NCBI RefSeq assembly: GCF_002029255.1
Contig: NZ_MZGT01000027.1
Span: forward strand, 1 to 64,000
Origin: Clostridium chromiireducens
GTDB taxonomy: Bacteria; Bacillota; Clostridia; Clostridiales; Clostridiaceae
Length of the DNA: 64,000 bases
Reading direction: 5' to 3'
The notes under the pieces are model-generated. The model had not been told where the DNA came from and ran no database searches. It saw only the letters and a list, made by a program, of their open reading frames with translations. Both the position numbers and the translations under genes were made by a program. This document shows positions 39,588 through 48,823 of the stretch, in pieces. The first letter of the stretch is position 1, and the number at the start of each line of letters is the position of its first letter.

Positions 39588-40625
39588 TTACTTAGTTACT
39601 GTTTGTACTGAAGTTACATACCCTATTTGTCCATTTCTATATACTCGAACAACACTGTATACTTTTGCACCAGATTTAACCTTATACTCTCCATTGCTAT
39701 ATGAAATATCTTTATCAGTTCCATCTTCGTTAGCTACAAATATATCTTGAGAAACATAATCATTTCCTGTTTTACTGTTGTCAACAGCCTTATTAAATGT
39801 GACTTTGAAGCTTATAGTTCCATCTTCATTAGCTGTCTTATCATCTATACTTATAGCACTACTTGCACTATTTAATCCTATAGTAGCATATTGGCTATAA
39901 GCACTGTTAATTTGTTGTTGGAATGTTGGTGTATTACCACCACTGTTATTTGATGATCCGCCACCACCCGATGACTTAGTAGGTTCAGTTACGCTTGGTT
40001 TACTTGGAGTTGTTTGAGCTCCAGTTCTTGAGAATGATATAGCTGGAGTTGGAATTTTATCTCCCACTGCTTCTCCGCTTGCTGCAAATGTATAAGTTAC
40101 TCCATTAATAGTAACATTTCCTGTTGCCATAGCTCCACTTGGTGCTAAATAATAAACTTTTCCTTCAACTTCAACCACACCTGTTTGCATTGCTCCTGAT
40201 GCTGCTGTAAAGTACCATGTACCTCCATCATTTACCCAACCTGTTTGCATTGCTCCTGATGCTGCTGTAAAGTACCACGTACCTCCATCATTTACCCAAC
40301 CTGTTTTCATTGCTCCTGATGCATCTGTAAAGTACCATTTACCTCCATCATTTACCCAGCCTGTTCTCATTGCTCCTGATGGTTGTAAATAGTACCATGT
40401 ACCTCCATCATTTACCCAGTTTGTTTTCATATATCCATCTGAACCGAAGAAGTACCAGCTACCACTAATAGTTCTCCAACCAGTAGAATATGAACTTCCT
40501 TCTGTATTCCACCATCCGTTAGAATCCTGCTTCCATTCCGCTGATGCTCCTGTTGGAGATAAAGCTGCTACTGTTAATGCCACTACTGCAGCTGTAACTA
40601 AATTTTTTAATCTTAAACTTTTCAT
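39588..40625 (-). CDS. secreted protein with cell-wall-binding (choline-binding-type) repeats
   Basis: 345-residue exported protein. Signal peptide to about residue 30 (VALTVAALSPTGASA). About seven aromatic/Gly repeats of the CW_binding type (GWVNDGGTWYY..PSGAMRT) cover residues 32-160 and would bind teichoic acid choline or polysaccharide. A Pro/Ser/Gly linker (SSGGGGSSNN) leads to a C-terminal domain of about 110 residues with KVTFNKAVDNSKTGNDYVS, possibly an Ig-like fold; not recognised further. ATG at 40625 follows GGAGGG by 10 bases; the longer frame lacks a site. Related in architecture to the product of 43155-44171. Confidence 0.85.
   Translation of the reverse strand: MKSLRLKNLVTAAVVALTVAALSPTGASAEWKQDSNGWWNTEGSSYSTGWRTISGSWYFFGSDGYMKTNWVNDGGTWYYLQPSGAMRTGWVNDGGKWYFTDASGAMKTGWVNDGGTWYFTAASGAMQTGWVNDGGTWYFTAASGAMQTGVVEVEGKVYYLAPSGAMATGNVTINGVTYTFAASGEAVGDKIPTPAISFSRTGAQTTPSKPSVTEPTKSSGGGGSSNNSGGNTPTFQQQINSAYSQYATIGLNSASSAISIDDKTANEDGTISFKVTFNKAVDNSKTGNDYVSQDIFVANEDGTDKDISYSNGEYKVKSGAKVYSVVRVYRNGQIGYVTSVQTVTK
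40181..40440. repeat. 60-bp tandem repeats encoding wall-binding modules
   Basis: Four or more copies with a period of exactly 60 bases. The copies at 40181-40240 and 40241-40300 differ at about one position, showing recent duplication. Each encodes one 20-residue module. Confidence 0.9.
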
Positions 40626-40734
40626 TATTATATTACCCTCCTCAAATACTCTTGCTTTCAAAGTTATACTATTTAGTATAAAACTCTCATTAATCTAGAG
40701 TTATTCTTAATTTAAAACTAATTAATTTCTTATT

Positions 40735-42060
40735 TTACTTAATTAAACGTTTCTTAAATGTTGGAATAAACGCAAATAAACCTATGACAAGTGTTATAGC
40801 ATCATACTTTGCCAAAACTATCAAACAATGTCTAGCTATATTTGAAATAGCATCTTTTATATAAACCTGACTTATATTAATGTTTTCATAAATTTTCAAC
40901 ATATAAATACTAGAGGATACTACAACTAAAATAAATCCTGATATTAAAAACGCAGTTCCTATGTATTTTAAACTTGAGTTTAACCCCTTAACATTTATTT
41001 TTATTAATATGGCCATTATTATCATTGGTATCAAAATAAATAACCAAAACAGTTTATAAAGTGTTGATGTTATTTTGGCTAATTTTTGAACTTTACTCGA
41101 TTCCATGATCTTGTTAAAGTTCATTTTTTCAACTTCTTTATCAATGCTTTTGCCCGCTTCATCCACCAATTTATTTTTAACACTATCTAATTTACTTTTA
41201 AAATTCGTATTATTTTCTGCTTTGCTTGTGGTACTTTGATTTTCATTATTCGACGATGCTGCGTTTCCCTGCTCTCCACCATTACTATTTCCAGTAACAC
41301 TTTGGGAATTAGAACTATCACTATTAGTACTATTTCCCTCTTTAGTAGAGCTTGCAGCACTGCCTCCACCTGGTTCATAACCATCAATTGTTATACCATA
41401 CCCAGCTAATATTTTTAAAGCTTGTTCTTCTGTTATGCCTTTTTTTCTTGCTTTTTCAATAGCTTGTTCTTCAGTTAATCCTTTTTGCTTTAGTATTTCT
41501 CTTACTCTAGCTTCTGCTTCTTCCTTGCTCATTAACTTTTCTACTTTTACTACGTCTTGTCCATCTTCTGATGCTTTCTTAACATAGTTCATTTCATTAA
41601 GTTGTAGCTTACTTGTAGTAGATACCATGTTTTTAGTATAAAAGTTATCATTAAAAGATACTTCATTACTAGCTGGCTTTATTACACTGCTTATAACAGA
41701 ATCTAATATATCGGATATTCTCTGCTTATATATGGACGTATCTGGAGACTTCACATTATTTTCTCCAGTTTTAAAATACTCTAAAACTCCATAGACAGCA
41801 CTCTCTACTTCTCGTTCTATATCTTCCTCTGTTACTATTGATTCTTTTATATCAACATTGATATTTTTAGAGCTTAAAAGACTATCTATTTTTTGATATA
41901 CAGAATCTTTAATCTGACTATAAGTACCACTTTCATTAAATATATTCAGATAAGTAGTTTCATTTAAAATCACATACCTTACGAATATGGATGAAACAGC
42001 TAGCATAATGCTAATTACTAATAATATCTGAGCTGTTATTTTTATTAAGCTTGTTTTCAT
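40735..42060 (-). CDS. uncharacterised membrane protein with large extracytoplasmic loop
   Basis: 441 residues, no family recognised. One N-terminal helix (about 9-30), an external region of about 290 residues, then three C-terminal helices (about 325-345, 355-375, 405-430). The loop contains two charged helical repeats (GLTEEQAIEKARKKG and GITEEQALKILAGYG) followed by a 60-residue Ser/Asn/Gly linker, looking like a spacer through the wall. It begins one base after the secreted-protein gene 42062-42718, so the two likely act together at the cell surface. Confidence 0.7.
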   Translation of the reverse strand: MKTSLIKITAQILLVISIMLAVSSIFVRYVILNETTYLNIFNESGTYSQIKDSVYQKIDSLLSSKNINVDIKESIVTEEDIEREVESAVYGVLEYFKTGENNVKSPDTSIYKQRISDILDSVISSVIKPASNEVSFNDNFYTKNMVSTTSKLQLNEMNYVKKASEDGQDVVKVEKLMSKEEAEARVREILKQKGLTEEQAIEKARKKGITEEQALKILAGYGITIDGYEPGGGSAASSTKEGNSTNSDSSNSQSVTGNSNGGEQGNAASSNNENQSTTSKAENNTNFKSKLDSVKNKLVDEAGKSIDKEVEKMNFNKIMESSKVQKLAKITSTLYKLFWLFILIPMIIMAILIKINVKGLNSSLKYIGTAFLISGFILVVVSSSIYMLKIYENINISQVYIKDAISNIARHCLIVLAKYDAITLVIGLFAFIPTFKKRLIK

Positions 42061-42061
42061 T

Positions 42062-42718
42062 TTACTTCACTAAATCTTTAAATGTTTGCGCATACGTAAC
42101 TAAATTCGATGCATTATTATTAAGAAAATCACTAATTTTATATGCATCTCCAGAATCAAGTTGAAGAATTATTTGCTTGTCATTTATAACAGACATAGCA
42201 ATTTCTCCGTTTTTATTCATTCCAAAGAGCACATTATAATTAGGATTATATTCTCTTACTAAATCCTTAATGTCGCTTTCAAGCTCATATTTACCATGGC
42301 CTTTTACAATACCACCATTTTCAATATCTCTTAATGTAACCGCTACACTTCTAACTTCTGCTACTAAAGCATCTAAATCATCTTTATTAAATGCATTAAC
42401 TATTATTTTTGCATTTTCTAAAAGTGTCTTGTTAGACTCAAGTAAATCTAATGCTTTGTTTAACTTAGTATAATTACCCTTATCAACTTCATATTTTTCA
42501 ATGGTTGTTTTAAGTCTACTTAAATTAATAATAGTCCCGATCTTTGTATTTGTATTAACATTATAAGATATTGGACTTTTATTAGCTAGAAACATAGCTA
42601 TCATATCCGCTTGTAGTTTTTCTTTACTAGGTCTCTCTGCTGCAAATGCTCCTATTGAACTAAACATAGTTAAAGCTAATCCAAGAGCTCCAATTGATAC
42701 TAATTTTTTAATTTTCAT
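42062..42718 (-). CDS. secreted protein of unknown function
   Basis: 218 residues. Signal peptide to about residue 26 with cleavage after GAFA. The mature part is mostly helical (LKTTIEKYEVDKGNYTKLNKALDLL, LESDIKDLVREYNP) and ends with a small beta region. No known domain. ATG at 42718 is preceded by GAAAGGGGATAAAATAGAA; a 22-codon longer frame lacks a site. Operon with the membrane protein downstream. Confidence 0.75.
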   Translation of the reverse strand: MKIKKLVSIGALGLALTMFSSIGAFAAERPSKEKLQADMIAMFLANKSPISYNVNTNTKIGTIINLSRLKTTIEKYEVDKGNYTKLNKALDLLESNKTLLENAKIIVNAFNKDDLDALVAEVRSVAVTLRDIENGGIVKGHGKYELESDIKDLVREYNPNYNVLFGMNKNGEIAMSVINDKQIILQLDSGDAYKISDFLNNNASNLVTYAQTFKDLVK

Positions 42719-43064
42719 TTCTATTTTATCCCCTTTCAATACTATAAATGCTAAGTATAAACCGCCCAATATGATTCTATACATATTCTATATTATAGTA
42801 TTTTTAGCATTTTTACAATTACTTTTACATTTTATTCTTATGAATTAACATTATTACAATATATGAAATTATGATCTACACTAGTTAAATAAGCTTAATA
42901 GTTCTTTAATTTTTACATAAAAATTAAAATACTTTATTACAATAATATAGATCTACTATATTTATATTATTTTACTGACCACATGTAAATTAATTCACAT
43001 AAATCCACTTCCTTTATATATTTGCATATATATGATTAACATGGTAAATTATATATATACGTTT
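42719..43064. other. divergent intergenic region between surface protein genes
   Basis: Separates the minus-strand secreted pair from the plus-strand wall-binding gene. Contains a near-palindrome ATGTAAATTAATTCACAT (42983-43000), similar in form to sites at 48536 and 50927. No open frame. Confidence 0.4.
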
Positions 43065-43116
43065 CAAATTTTGTAACTATCTAACATATATATAGTTTAC
43101 ATAGTTACAAAATTTG
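43065..43116 (+). promoter_or_regulatory. perfect 16-bp inverted repeat before the wall-binding gene
   Basis: CAAATTTTGTAACTAT and its exact reverse complement flank a 20-base AT-rich spacer; the second arm ends 38 bases before the ATG at 43155. It could be a leader hairpin or a double operator. Confidence 0.6.
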
Positions 43117-43154
43117 AGGAGATTAGATAATTAAGTATTATAGGGAGTGTTAAA

Positions 43155-44171
43155 ATGAAAAATTTCAAATTCAAAAAATTAGTGGTTTTAGCCGCAGTAA
43201 CTCTTGCTGCTACTGCAACTGTTATTCCAATAAAGGCATCTGCTGCTTGGAAACAATCTGATAATGGCATCTGGAGCTATACTGATGGAAACTCATCAAT
43301 TTCTGGTTGGAAATTAATCGAAGGAAAATGGTACTTCTTTGATTCAAGTTCTATAATGAAGACTGGCTGGGTTAATGACGGTGGTAAATGGTATTACTTA
43401 GAGACATCTGGGGCTATGAAAACAGGTTGGATTAATGATGGTGGTAAATGGTACTATGCTGCTCCATCAGGCAATATGCAAACTGGATGGTTAAATAATA
43501 ATGGTTCTTGGTACTACTTAAATTCATCAGGAGATATGCACACAGGGCTACTTGACATAAACGGAAAAACATATTACTTAAGTGAGTCTGGAGATATGAA
43601 AACTGGAAACATAACAGTTAACGGTATAAGCTATAGCTTCGCTGCAAGTGGTGAAAAAACAAATTCGTCTAATGCAAATCAGATAGCCTCAGGTATAGCT
43701 AACGCAACAGATGCTACCAACGCGACAGACGCTACTAAGGATACTGCTCTATCAGGCGGCTCTGGAGGATCAGGCGGCGGTTCTGGATCTGGTGGATCAA
43801 AAGCTTCAGCCGAAGCCTTATATGGTACATGGACTGTAGGTGATTATGTTGCTTCAAATCTAGATTCAAAAATGACAGATGAGCAAATAGCTTTATGCCA
43901 AGGACAATCAATAACAATTACTAAAAGCTCAATAAGCTTTAATGATTATAACATAACTATTCCTAATCCTTCTATTAGCGCAAAAACTATGACCTCTTCT
44001 GATTTTGATAATAAATATAATATAAATATTTCAGGTAGTAAAGTTCAATGTTTTACTGCCACTATAAATATTATTTCACTAGACAAAAGCGCATCTGTGA
44101 CTGTTTTTATCTCAGATGATGGAGATTCATATGCTTTATTAAAAGGAGCTTTCTTCAAATTAGAAAAATAA
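43155..44171 (+). CDS. secreted protein with cell-wall-binding repeats
   Basis: 338 residues. Signal peptide to about residue 30 (IPIKASAAW). Six or so aromatic/Gly repeats (GWVNDGGKWYYLETSGAMKT) cover 31-170, then a low-complexity NATDATNATDATKDT and SGGSGGSGGGSGSGG linker, then a C-terminal domain of about 120 residues opening ALYGTWTVGDYVASNLDSKM that resembles a small lipocalin-like beta domain. Convergent with the ABC transporter; ends before a strong terminator. Same architecture as 39588-40625 but a different C-terminal domain. Confidence 0.88.
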   Translation: MKNFKFKKLVVLAAVTLAATATVIPIKASAAWKQSDNGIWSYTDGNSSISGWKLIEGKWYFFDSSSIMKTGWVNDGGKWYYLETSGAMKTGWINDGGKWYYAAPSGNMQTGWLNNNGSWYYLNSSGDMHTGLLDINGKTYYLSESGDMKTGNITVNGISYSFAASGEKTNSSNANQIASGIANATDATNATDATKDTALSGGSGGSGGGSGSGGSKASAEALYGTWTVGDYVASNLDSKMTDEQIALCQGQSITITKSSISFNDYNITIPNPSISAKTMTSSDFDNKYNINISGSKVQCFTATINIISLDKSASVTVFISDDGDSYALLKGAFFKLEK

Positions 44172-44212
44172 TGTAGATAACTACGTGTACAAGCTTTTTA
44201 CCTTATAAATTT

Positions 44213-44267
44213 ACATACCTTAGGAATATGGATGAAACAACATCTATTACTATAAAAGCTAAGTATA
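44213..44267. repeat. remnant of a duplicated surface-gene locus
   Basis: 44213-44239 matches 41972-41998 (inside the membrane protein gene) at 26 of 27 bases, and 44249-44267 matches 42741-42759 (upstream of the secreted protein gene) at 18 of 19. Order and direction are kept, but about 740 bases between them are missing here. Confidence 0.65.
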
Positions 44268-44278
44268 CTTCTATGCAA

Positions 44279-44332
44279 GAAAGACCAAATATGTTGTTCT
44301 TAAACAGAGCAACATATTTGGCCTTTCTTTTG
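44279..44332 (+). terminator. terminator between convergent genes
   Basis: AGAAAGACCAAATATGTTG pairs with CAACATATTTGGCCTTTCT, followed by TTTG; the complementary strand also has a usable structure for the convergent ABC transporter. Confidence 0.85.
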
Positions 44333-44363
44333 TAATTATTGTCATATAACTGAGCTTTCTATA

Positions 44364-46337
44364 TTATTCTCTTCTTAACGATTCTACTGGATCCAATTTG
44401 GATGCCTTATTTGCTGGCAGCAATCCAGCTAAAGTTCCAATAACTATACTTAGTGATATTCCAAACAATCTATAAGAATTCCTTATCAATACTATATCAA
44501 TACCAAATGCTTTATTTGACATAAGATTTATTCCTCTCCCTAAGGAGTATGATAATATGATACCAATAATCCCGCTAAAAAATCCTATTAAAAATGCCTC
44601 ACAGACAAAAATTCTTCTTATATCCTTTTTTCGCGCTCCAATGGCCTTAAGTATCCCTATTTCTTTCGTTCTTTCCACAACGCTAATATACATAATTATT
44701 ATTATCATAATTGTTGATACCAATAAAGCCACTCCTGAAATCCCTGATAATACATAAGTTAAAATACTTATCATTGAATCAAACATATCAACCATCTGTT
44801 CTTGTGAAGATCCTGAATATCCAAGTTCTTTAACCTTTTCTTTAATACCATCTGTAAATTTACTACTTGCGCTATTAAGATACAGTACATTAGGCTTTAA
44901 TTGGTATTTATTATCTGAATATAGTTCCTCTAAATCTGAATAGTTTAAAAAAACAGATTTCATAATAGAAGTTAAATCCCCACCTGTTGTAGTATAAACT
45001 CCACTTACAACAAATTCCTTATTAATCATCTTTTGATTAACTAAAATTCGTAAAACAGCCTTTTTCCCAATAATATCTTCAGCAAACCTATCCAAAATGG
45101 ATTTATTAATTAATATTTCACCTTTTTCAGGTAAAGCCCCTTCCTGTACATTTGATTCAGTTATATTCGAGGATATTGTTGAAACCCTCATAACATTACT
45201 TCCTTTACCATCATAACTTAAAGAATTGGCCCCCATAGAAATATCAGAATATCCTTTCTCTATAGAAGATACATTTTCTATTTGTGATAACTTTTGTATA
45301 TCCTCATCCTTGAATGGATTTTGTTTATTGATATTAGGCTTTTCCATGGTAACAATATCTAAGTTAACTGTTTCCGAATCATCACTTGGCATATTGACTT
45401 CTATTACGAGAGGATTAACATAACTGTTCATAGTTTTACTAAAATAAGCTTTAACACCATTCCCAAAAGACAGCATTAAAATGAGACTCATAATACCAAT
45501 ACTTGCACCTATAGAAATAGCTACATTACGTATTAGTTTTTCTTTCATATTAGTTAGTGCCAGCTTTGCTGCACTAAAAATGCTTAGGCCATTTCTTTTT
45601 TTCTTTATATTAAAATTTATCTTTTCTTCTTCCCCGTTATATCTGTCTAATTTAAAAAATTCTTCATCTTCAGTTATTCTGCCGTCTGCTATTTTAATTA
45701 CTCTGCTGCAGCAAGCTGCCACTTTCTCAGAGTGAGTAACCATAATTACAAGTTTTCCTCTTTTAGCTATATCCATCATTATTTCTAAGATTTGATCTGA
45801 TGTATTAGAATCCAAGCTTCCTGTTGGTTCATCAGCAATAATTATTTCAGGATTATTTATTAAAGCCCTAGCAATGGCCACTCTCTGTTTTTGCCCTCCT
45901 GATAATTGGTTTGGTTTCTTACTCATGTGATCTTTTAAACCAAGCTTAATTAACATTTCTTTAGCACGTTCAACTCGCTCTTTATTTTTAATATTAGATA
46001 AAGTCATAGCTATTACAACATTATTCAAAACAGATAAATGAGGTATCAAATTAAAACTTTGAAATATAAAACCAACTTTGTTTTTTCTATACTCATCAAG
46101 TTCTCTCATCTTAAGCTTTTTAATATTTCTTCCATTTACAAGTAATTGTCCATTATACTTCGAATCCAATCCACCTATGAGATTCATTAGTGTAGATTTT
46201 CCACTTCCAGATTCCCCTACAATAGCTACTAATTCATGCTTATTAAAAGATAAATTAATATCTTTTAATACATAAGTCTTTTCATTACCTTTTAGATTAT
46301 AATGCTTGCTAACATTTTTTAAACTTAATAAACACAT
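44364..46337 (-). CDS. MacB-like ABC transporter, fused ATPase and FtsX permease
   Basis: About 657 residues. N-terminal ATPase: Walker [10 protein letters not shown], signature LSGGQKQR, Walker [12 protein letters not shown], His in VTHSE. Then a helix at about 270-290, an extracellular MacB-type domain of about 240 residues, and three C-terminal helices with the FtsX motif [25 protein letters not shown] (read as motifs). Such proteins export peptides or act by mechanotransmission. A single fused gene means it acts as a homodimer. ATG at 46337 is 7 bases after GAGG; another ATG lies two codons upstream. Neighbours give no clear substrate. Confidence 0.9.
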   Translation of the reverse strand: MCLLSLKNVSKHYNLKGNEKTYVLKDINLSFNKHELVAIVGESGSGKSTLMNLIGGLDSKYNGQLLVNGRNIKKLKMRELDEYRKNKVGFIFQSFNLIPHLSVLNNVVIAMTLSNIKNKERVERAKEMLIKLGLKDHMSKKPNQLSGGQKQRVAIARALINNPEIIIADEPTGSLDSNTSDQILEIMMDIAKRGKLVIMVTHSEKVAACCSRVIKIADGRITEDEEFFKLDRYNGEEEKINFNIKKKRNGLSIFSAAKLALTNMKEKLIRNVAISIGASIGIMSLILMLSFGNGVKAYFSKTMNSYVNPLVIEVNMPSDDSETVNLDIVTMEKPNINKQNPFKDEDIQKLSQIENVSSIEKGYSDISMGANSLSYDGKGSNVMRVSTISSNITESNVQEGALPEKGEILINKSILDRFAEDIIGKKAVLRILVNQKMINKEFVVSGVYTTTGGDLTSIMKSVFLNYSDLEELYSDNKYQLKPNVLYLNSASSKFTDGIKEKVKELGYSGSSQEQMVDMFDSMISILTYVLSGISGVALLVSTIMIIIIMYISVVERTKEIGILKAIGARKKDIRRIFVCEAFLIGFFSGIIGIILSYSLGRGINLMSNKAFGIDIVLIRNSYRLFGISLSIVIGTLAGLLPANKASKLDPVESLRRE

Positions 46338-46418
46338 ATTCATTCCTCATTTGATTATCTTAGTTTACCGATCATACTTAGATAATAATATTCTTTAAAT
46401 AATTCGTAAATTTACCAT

Positions 46419-46931
46419 TCATGAGTTTCTTCTACGTAACTTATAATAAAATAAATAAAAGACTGTAAGCCCTATTAAAGCTCCACAAAAGTCGACTAAG
46501 ACATCACTAATCAAGGAAGTTCTCCCTGGTACAAATGCTTGGTGAAACTCATCGGTTACAGCATAAAACAAGCAAATAAATAATATATAAACTATTGCAT
46601 CTTTTCCTTTTTTATTAAAAGTAAACAACGCACTGCTCACTATTAATGCTAATACCATATACATAAATCCGTGGGCATTTTTTCTAATTATGTGATCTAA
46701 AGAATCTAATTTCACTTGTTTAACATTTGCTTTCCCATCATTATTATTTACCTTTGGCTCCTTGCTAATTGCTGCTTTACTTTCACCATTTGTCTTAAGT
46801 TTTGATTCAGTCTTTTCAATTATATTAACAACTCTATTACTTTGTTCATGTGATATAGCACCGTTATTACTTGACATATAAAATATAAATCCCATCCAAA
46901 GGAAACATAAAAGTATAACTATTTTCTTCAC
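46419..46931 (-). CDS. VanZ-like family membrane protein
   Basis: 170 residues, four hydrophobic helices, with the VanZ family pattern FIFYMSSNNGAISHEQS near the start and DEFHQAFVPGRTSLISDVLVDFCGALIGL (read as motifs) near the end. VanZ proteins are linked to teicoplanin/lipoglycopeptide resistance, but most clostridial members are uncharacterised. GTG start overlaps the upstream small frame by four bases (GTGA). Confidence 0.9.
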   Translation of the reverse strand: MKKIVILLCFLWMGFIFYMSSNNGAISHEQSNRVVNIIEKTESKLKTNGESKAAISKEPKVNNNDGKANVKQVKLDSLDHIIRKNAHGFMYMVLALIVSSALFTFNKKGKDAIVYILFICLFYAVTDEFHQAFVPGRTSLISDVLVDFCGALIGLTVFYLFYYKLRRRNS

Positions 46932-47137
46932 TTAGCCGCCTCTTCTCTCAATTTATATATTAGATTTTCATTACTTATCTTACTTAATTTAATACAAAAA
47001 CCTTGAATAATATAAATAATTATAACAAATATAGGATTAATATATCTACATTTGCTACTATTCTTAAGAATATAATAATAATTGTATAGATAATCAAAAC
47101 TTATACTTATGAGATAACTTACCGAAATTATAAACAT
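46928..47137 (-). CDS. possible small membrane protein upstream of vanZ-like gene
   Basis: 69-codon frame with a hydrophobic stretch (INPIFVIIIYIIQGFCI) and a charged tail (LIYKLREEAAK). Its stop overlaps the vanZ-like GTG by four bases, which suggests translational coupling, and GAAGAGGCGG inside it is the likely ribosome site for vanZ. Its own start has no convincing site, so it may not be expressed. Confidence 0.4.
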   Translation of the reverse strand: MFIISVSYLISISFDYLYNYYYILKNSSKCRYINPIFVIIIYIIQGFCIKLSKISNENLIYKLREEAAK

Positions 47138-47275
47138 TTTTATTCTGAAAAACTATGAAAATGAGTTGAACTTATTTTAAATAATTGGAATTTTATTCTG
47201 TTTGCATTAATAAAAATAAGTAAAACAAATATATAAATTATTTGGTGACTATTTTTATAAAAGGTGGGTATAAAA

Positions 47276-47953
47276 ATGTTAAGAAACTCAATGAGCTTAG
47301 AAGAAAAGAAAGGATTCATAGTTGAACAAAAACCAAAATCGCACTCATCAGAAGCTTACAAAATTTTGCGGACTAATATTCAATACTCTTCATATAATAA
47401 AGAACTAAAAACCATTTTAATTACCAGTTCAGTGGCCTCTGAAGGAAAATCTACTATATCGGGAAATTTGGCATTATCATTTGCTCAAGATAATAAAAAA
47501 GTATTATTAATGGATTGCGATTTAAGAAGACCTTCAATTCATAAGAAATTTAATGTTTCTAATTTACTTGGGCTCTCTGAGATTCTAATAGGTGAAATAG
47601 ATTTAAAAGAAGCAATAATATGCCATAATGATACTCTTGATATTTTGACATCTGGCAAGTTACCTCCTAACCCTGCTGAAATGCTATCCTCAAATTCAAT
47701 GAGTAATTTAATAACTACATTAAGAGAAATTTATGATTTGATAATACTAGATTGCTGCCCTCTTCTTGGAATTACAGATGCACAAATTTTATCAACAAAT
47801 GTTGACGGAACAATTCTCGTTGTACAATCAGAAAAAACAAAAAAAGATGAAGTAACCGAATCAAAAAAACTCTTACTTAAAGTAGGTGCTAACATTGTAG
47901 GAGTTATACTAAATAGAATTCCACGTTGTAGACATAAATATTATTATTACTAA
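47276..47953 (+). CDS. CpsD/CapB-type bacterial tyrosine kinase (stand-alone)
   Basis: Cytoplasmic BY-kinase domain controlling capsule or exopolysaccharide assembly; 225 residues. Walker A TSSVASEGKSTISGN, Walker A' VLLMDCDLRRPS, Walker B LIILDCCPLLGITDAQ, and a C-terminal tyrosine cluster ending HKYYYY for autophosphorylation. No Wzz-like activator is fused or adjacent, unlike the second kinase at 51111. ATG at 47276 follows GGTGGG; the longer frame starts at a GTG inside that site. Followed by a strong hairpin. Confidence 0.92.
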   Translation: MLRNSMSLEEKKGFIVEQKPKSHSSEAYKILRTNIQYSSYNKELKTILITSSVASEGKSTISGNLALSFAQDNKKVLLMDCDLRRPSIHKKFNVSNLLGLSEILIGEIDLKEAIICHNDTLDILTSGKLPPNPAEMLSSNSMSNLITTLREIYDLIILDCCPLLGITDAQILSTNVDGTILVVQSEKTKKDEVTESKKLLLKVGANIVGVILNRIPRCRHKYYYY

Positions 47954-47974
47954 AAATTCATCTTTTAATAATAA

Positions 47975-48106
47975 AAACAGGTAAGATTTTATCGAACTAA
48001 TCAATCTTACCTGTTTTCTTTATTTCTATATTATTTAAACTTATACCCGATAATTTCACAAGATCTGGCCTCCTTTACAAGAATGTCTCGAGCTTGCTAG
48101 TAAGTT
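47975..48106 (-). repeat. junction repeat (early copy) with hairpin
   Basis: Minus strand: TAGCAAGCTC ten bases after the stop of the 48107 gene, spacer, then hairpin AACAGGTAAGATTGATT / AATCTTACCTGTT with T run. Same box order as the junction at 53172-53293. It terminates both this gene and the convergent kinase gene. Confidence 0.65.
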
Positions 48107-48406
48107 TTACTTTTTCCATGAATACCTTACTTCTAAATATTCTCCCTGCTTATCATACCCACGCATGTCATACCCTTTTTTATTATATCCATCCTTATCG
48201 AATCCCGCACTGTTGTAACCATCCTTATCAAAACCGTGCTTATCATACCCTTCCATGTTATACCCTTCATCATTAAAATACGAACCATTTTTGTGAACAC
48301 CATTTTTATCAAATCCATTATCATTATATCTTGTACCATTTTTGTGAAATCCTTTAGAATTAAACCCATATTCATCAAACTTTTTAAAGACATCAAAGAT
48401 CGCCAC
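48107..48406 (-). CDS. short-period Gly-aromatic-Asp repeat protein
   Basis: 99 residues, mostly a degenerate repeat of the form G-[FY]-[DN]-x-x-G with a six-residue period (GYDKHGFDKDGYNSAGFDKD). No signal peptide or membrane helix. About a dozen units run through the middle; the head is AIFDVFKKFDEYGFN and the tail YLEVRYSWKK. Similar repeats occur in uncharacterised bacterial proteins; the many Asp/Asn side chains could bind metal, which is speculation. GTG start, 8 bases after GAGGGGAG. Confidence 0.75.
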   Translation of the reverse strand: MAIFDVFKKFDEYGFNSKGFHKNGTRYNDNGFDKNGVHKNGSYFNDEGYNMEGYDKHGFDKDGYNSAGFDKDGYNKKGYDMRGYDKQGEYLEVRYSWKK

Positions 48407-48640
48407 AGATATTCTCCCCTCTTCTTTATTGCGAGTAAATATAATAATTATTATATTTACATTCGTCTAAAAACTCACTTACTTCCATTATATACATTTT
48501 ATGGAATTAGTAAATGATATTTCGTTTCTATTTATATGTAATTAATTACAAAAAAATATGAGAATAATCAACATTAGACATGTCAAACTCTTCGTATTCC
48601 ACCTAATAATAATCCTCACTGTAAAGGCATAAAAAGAAGT

Positions 48641-48823
48641 CTATCTTAATTCTGCCTTTATAGTGCATTCTAATAAATAATTAACTATTAGTTTGTCCAA
48701 CTCCTGGCTAATTCTTAAAATTTCTTTTTTGTCTATATTTTCTTCTATCTTCTTATGTAATATTTCTCTCACTATTTCAATCTTTCTAGCAAATTCTTTT
48801 ATCCTATCCTTTTTCTCTTTCAT
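48641..48823 (-). CDS. Spo0E-like sporulation phosphatase
   Basis: 60 residues. Two helices with the Spo0E family signature SQELDKLIVNYL. Such proteins remove phosphate from Spo0A-P and so delay sporulation. The first helix has IEIVREILHKKIEE. ATG after AAGGGGAGAAAATC. Lies in an exopolysaccharide region, so may tie the sporulation decision to surface functions (inference). Confidence 0.88.
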   Translation of the reverse strand: MKEKKDRIKEFARKIEIVREILHKKIEENIDKKEILRISQELDKLIVNYLLECTIKAELR

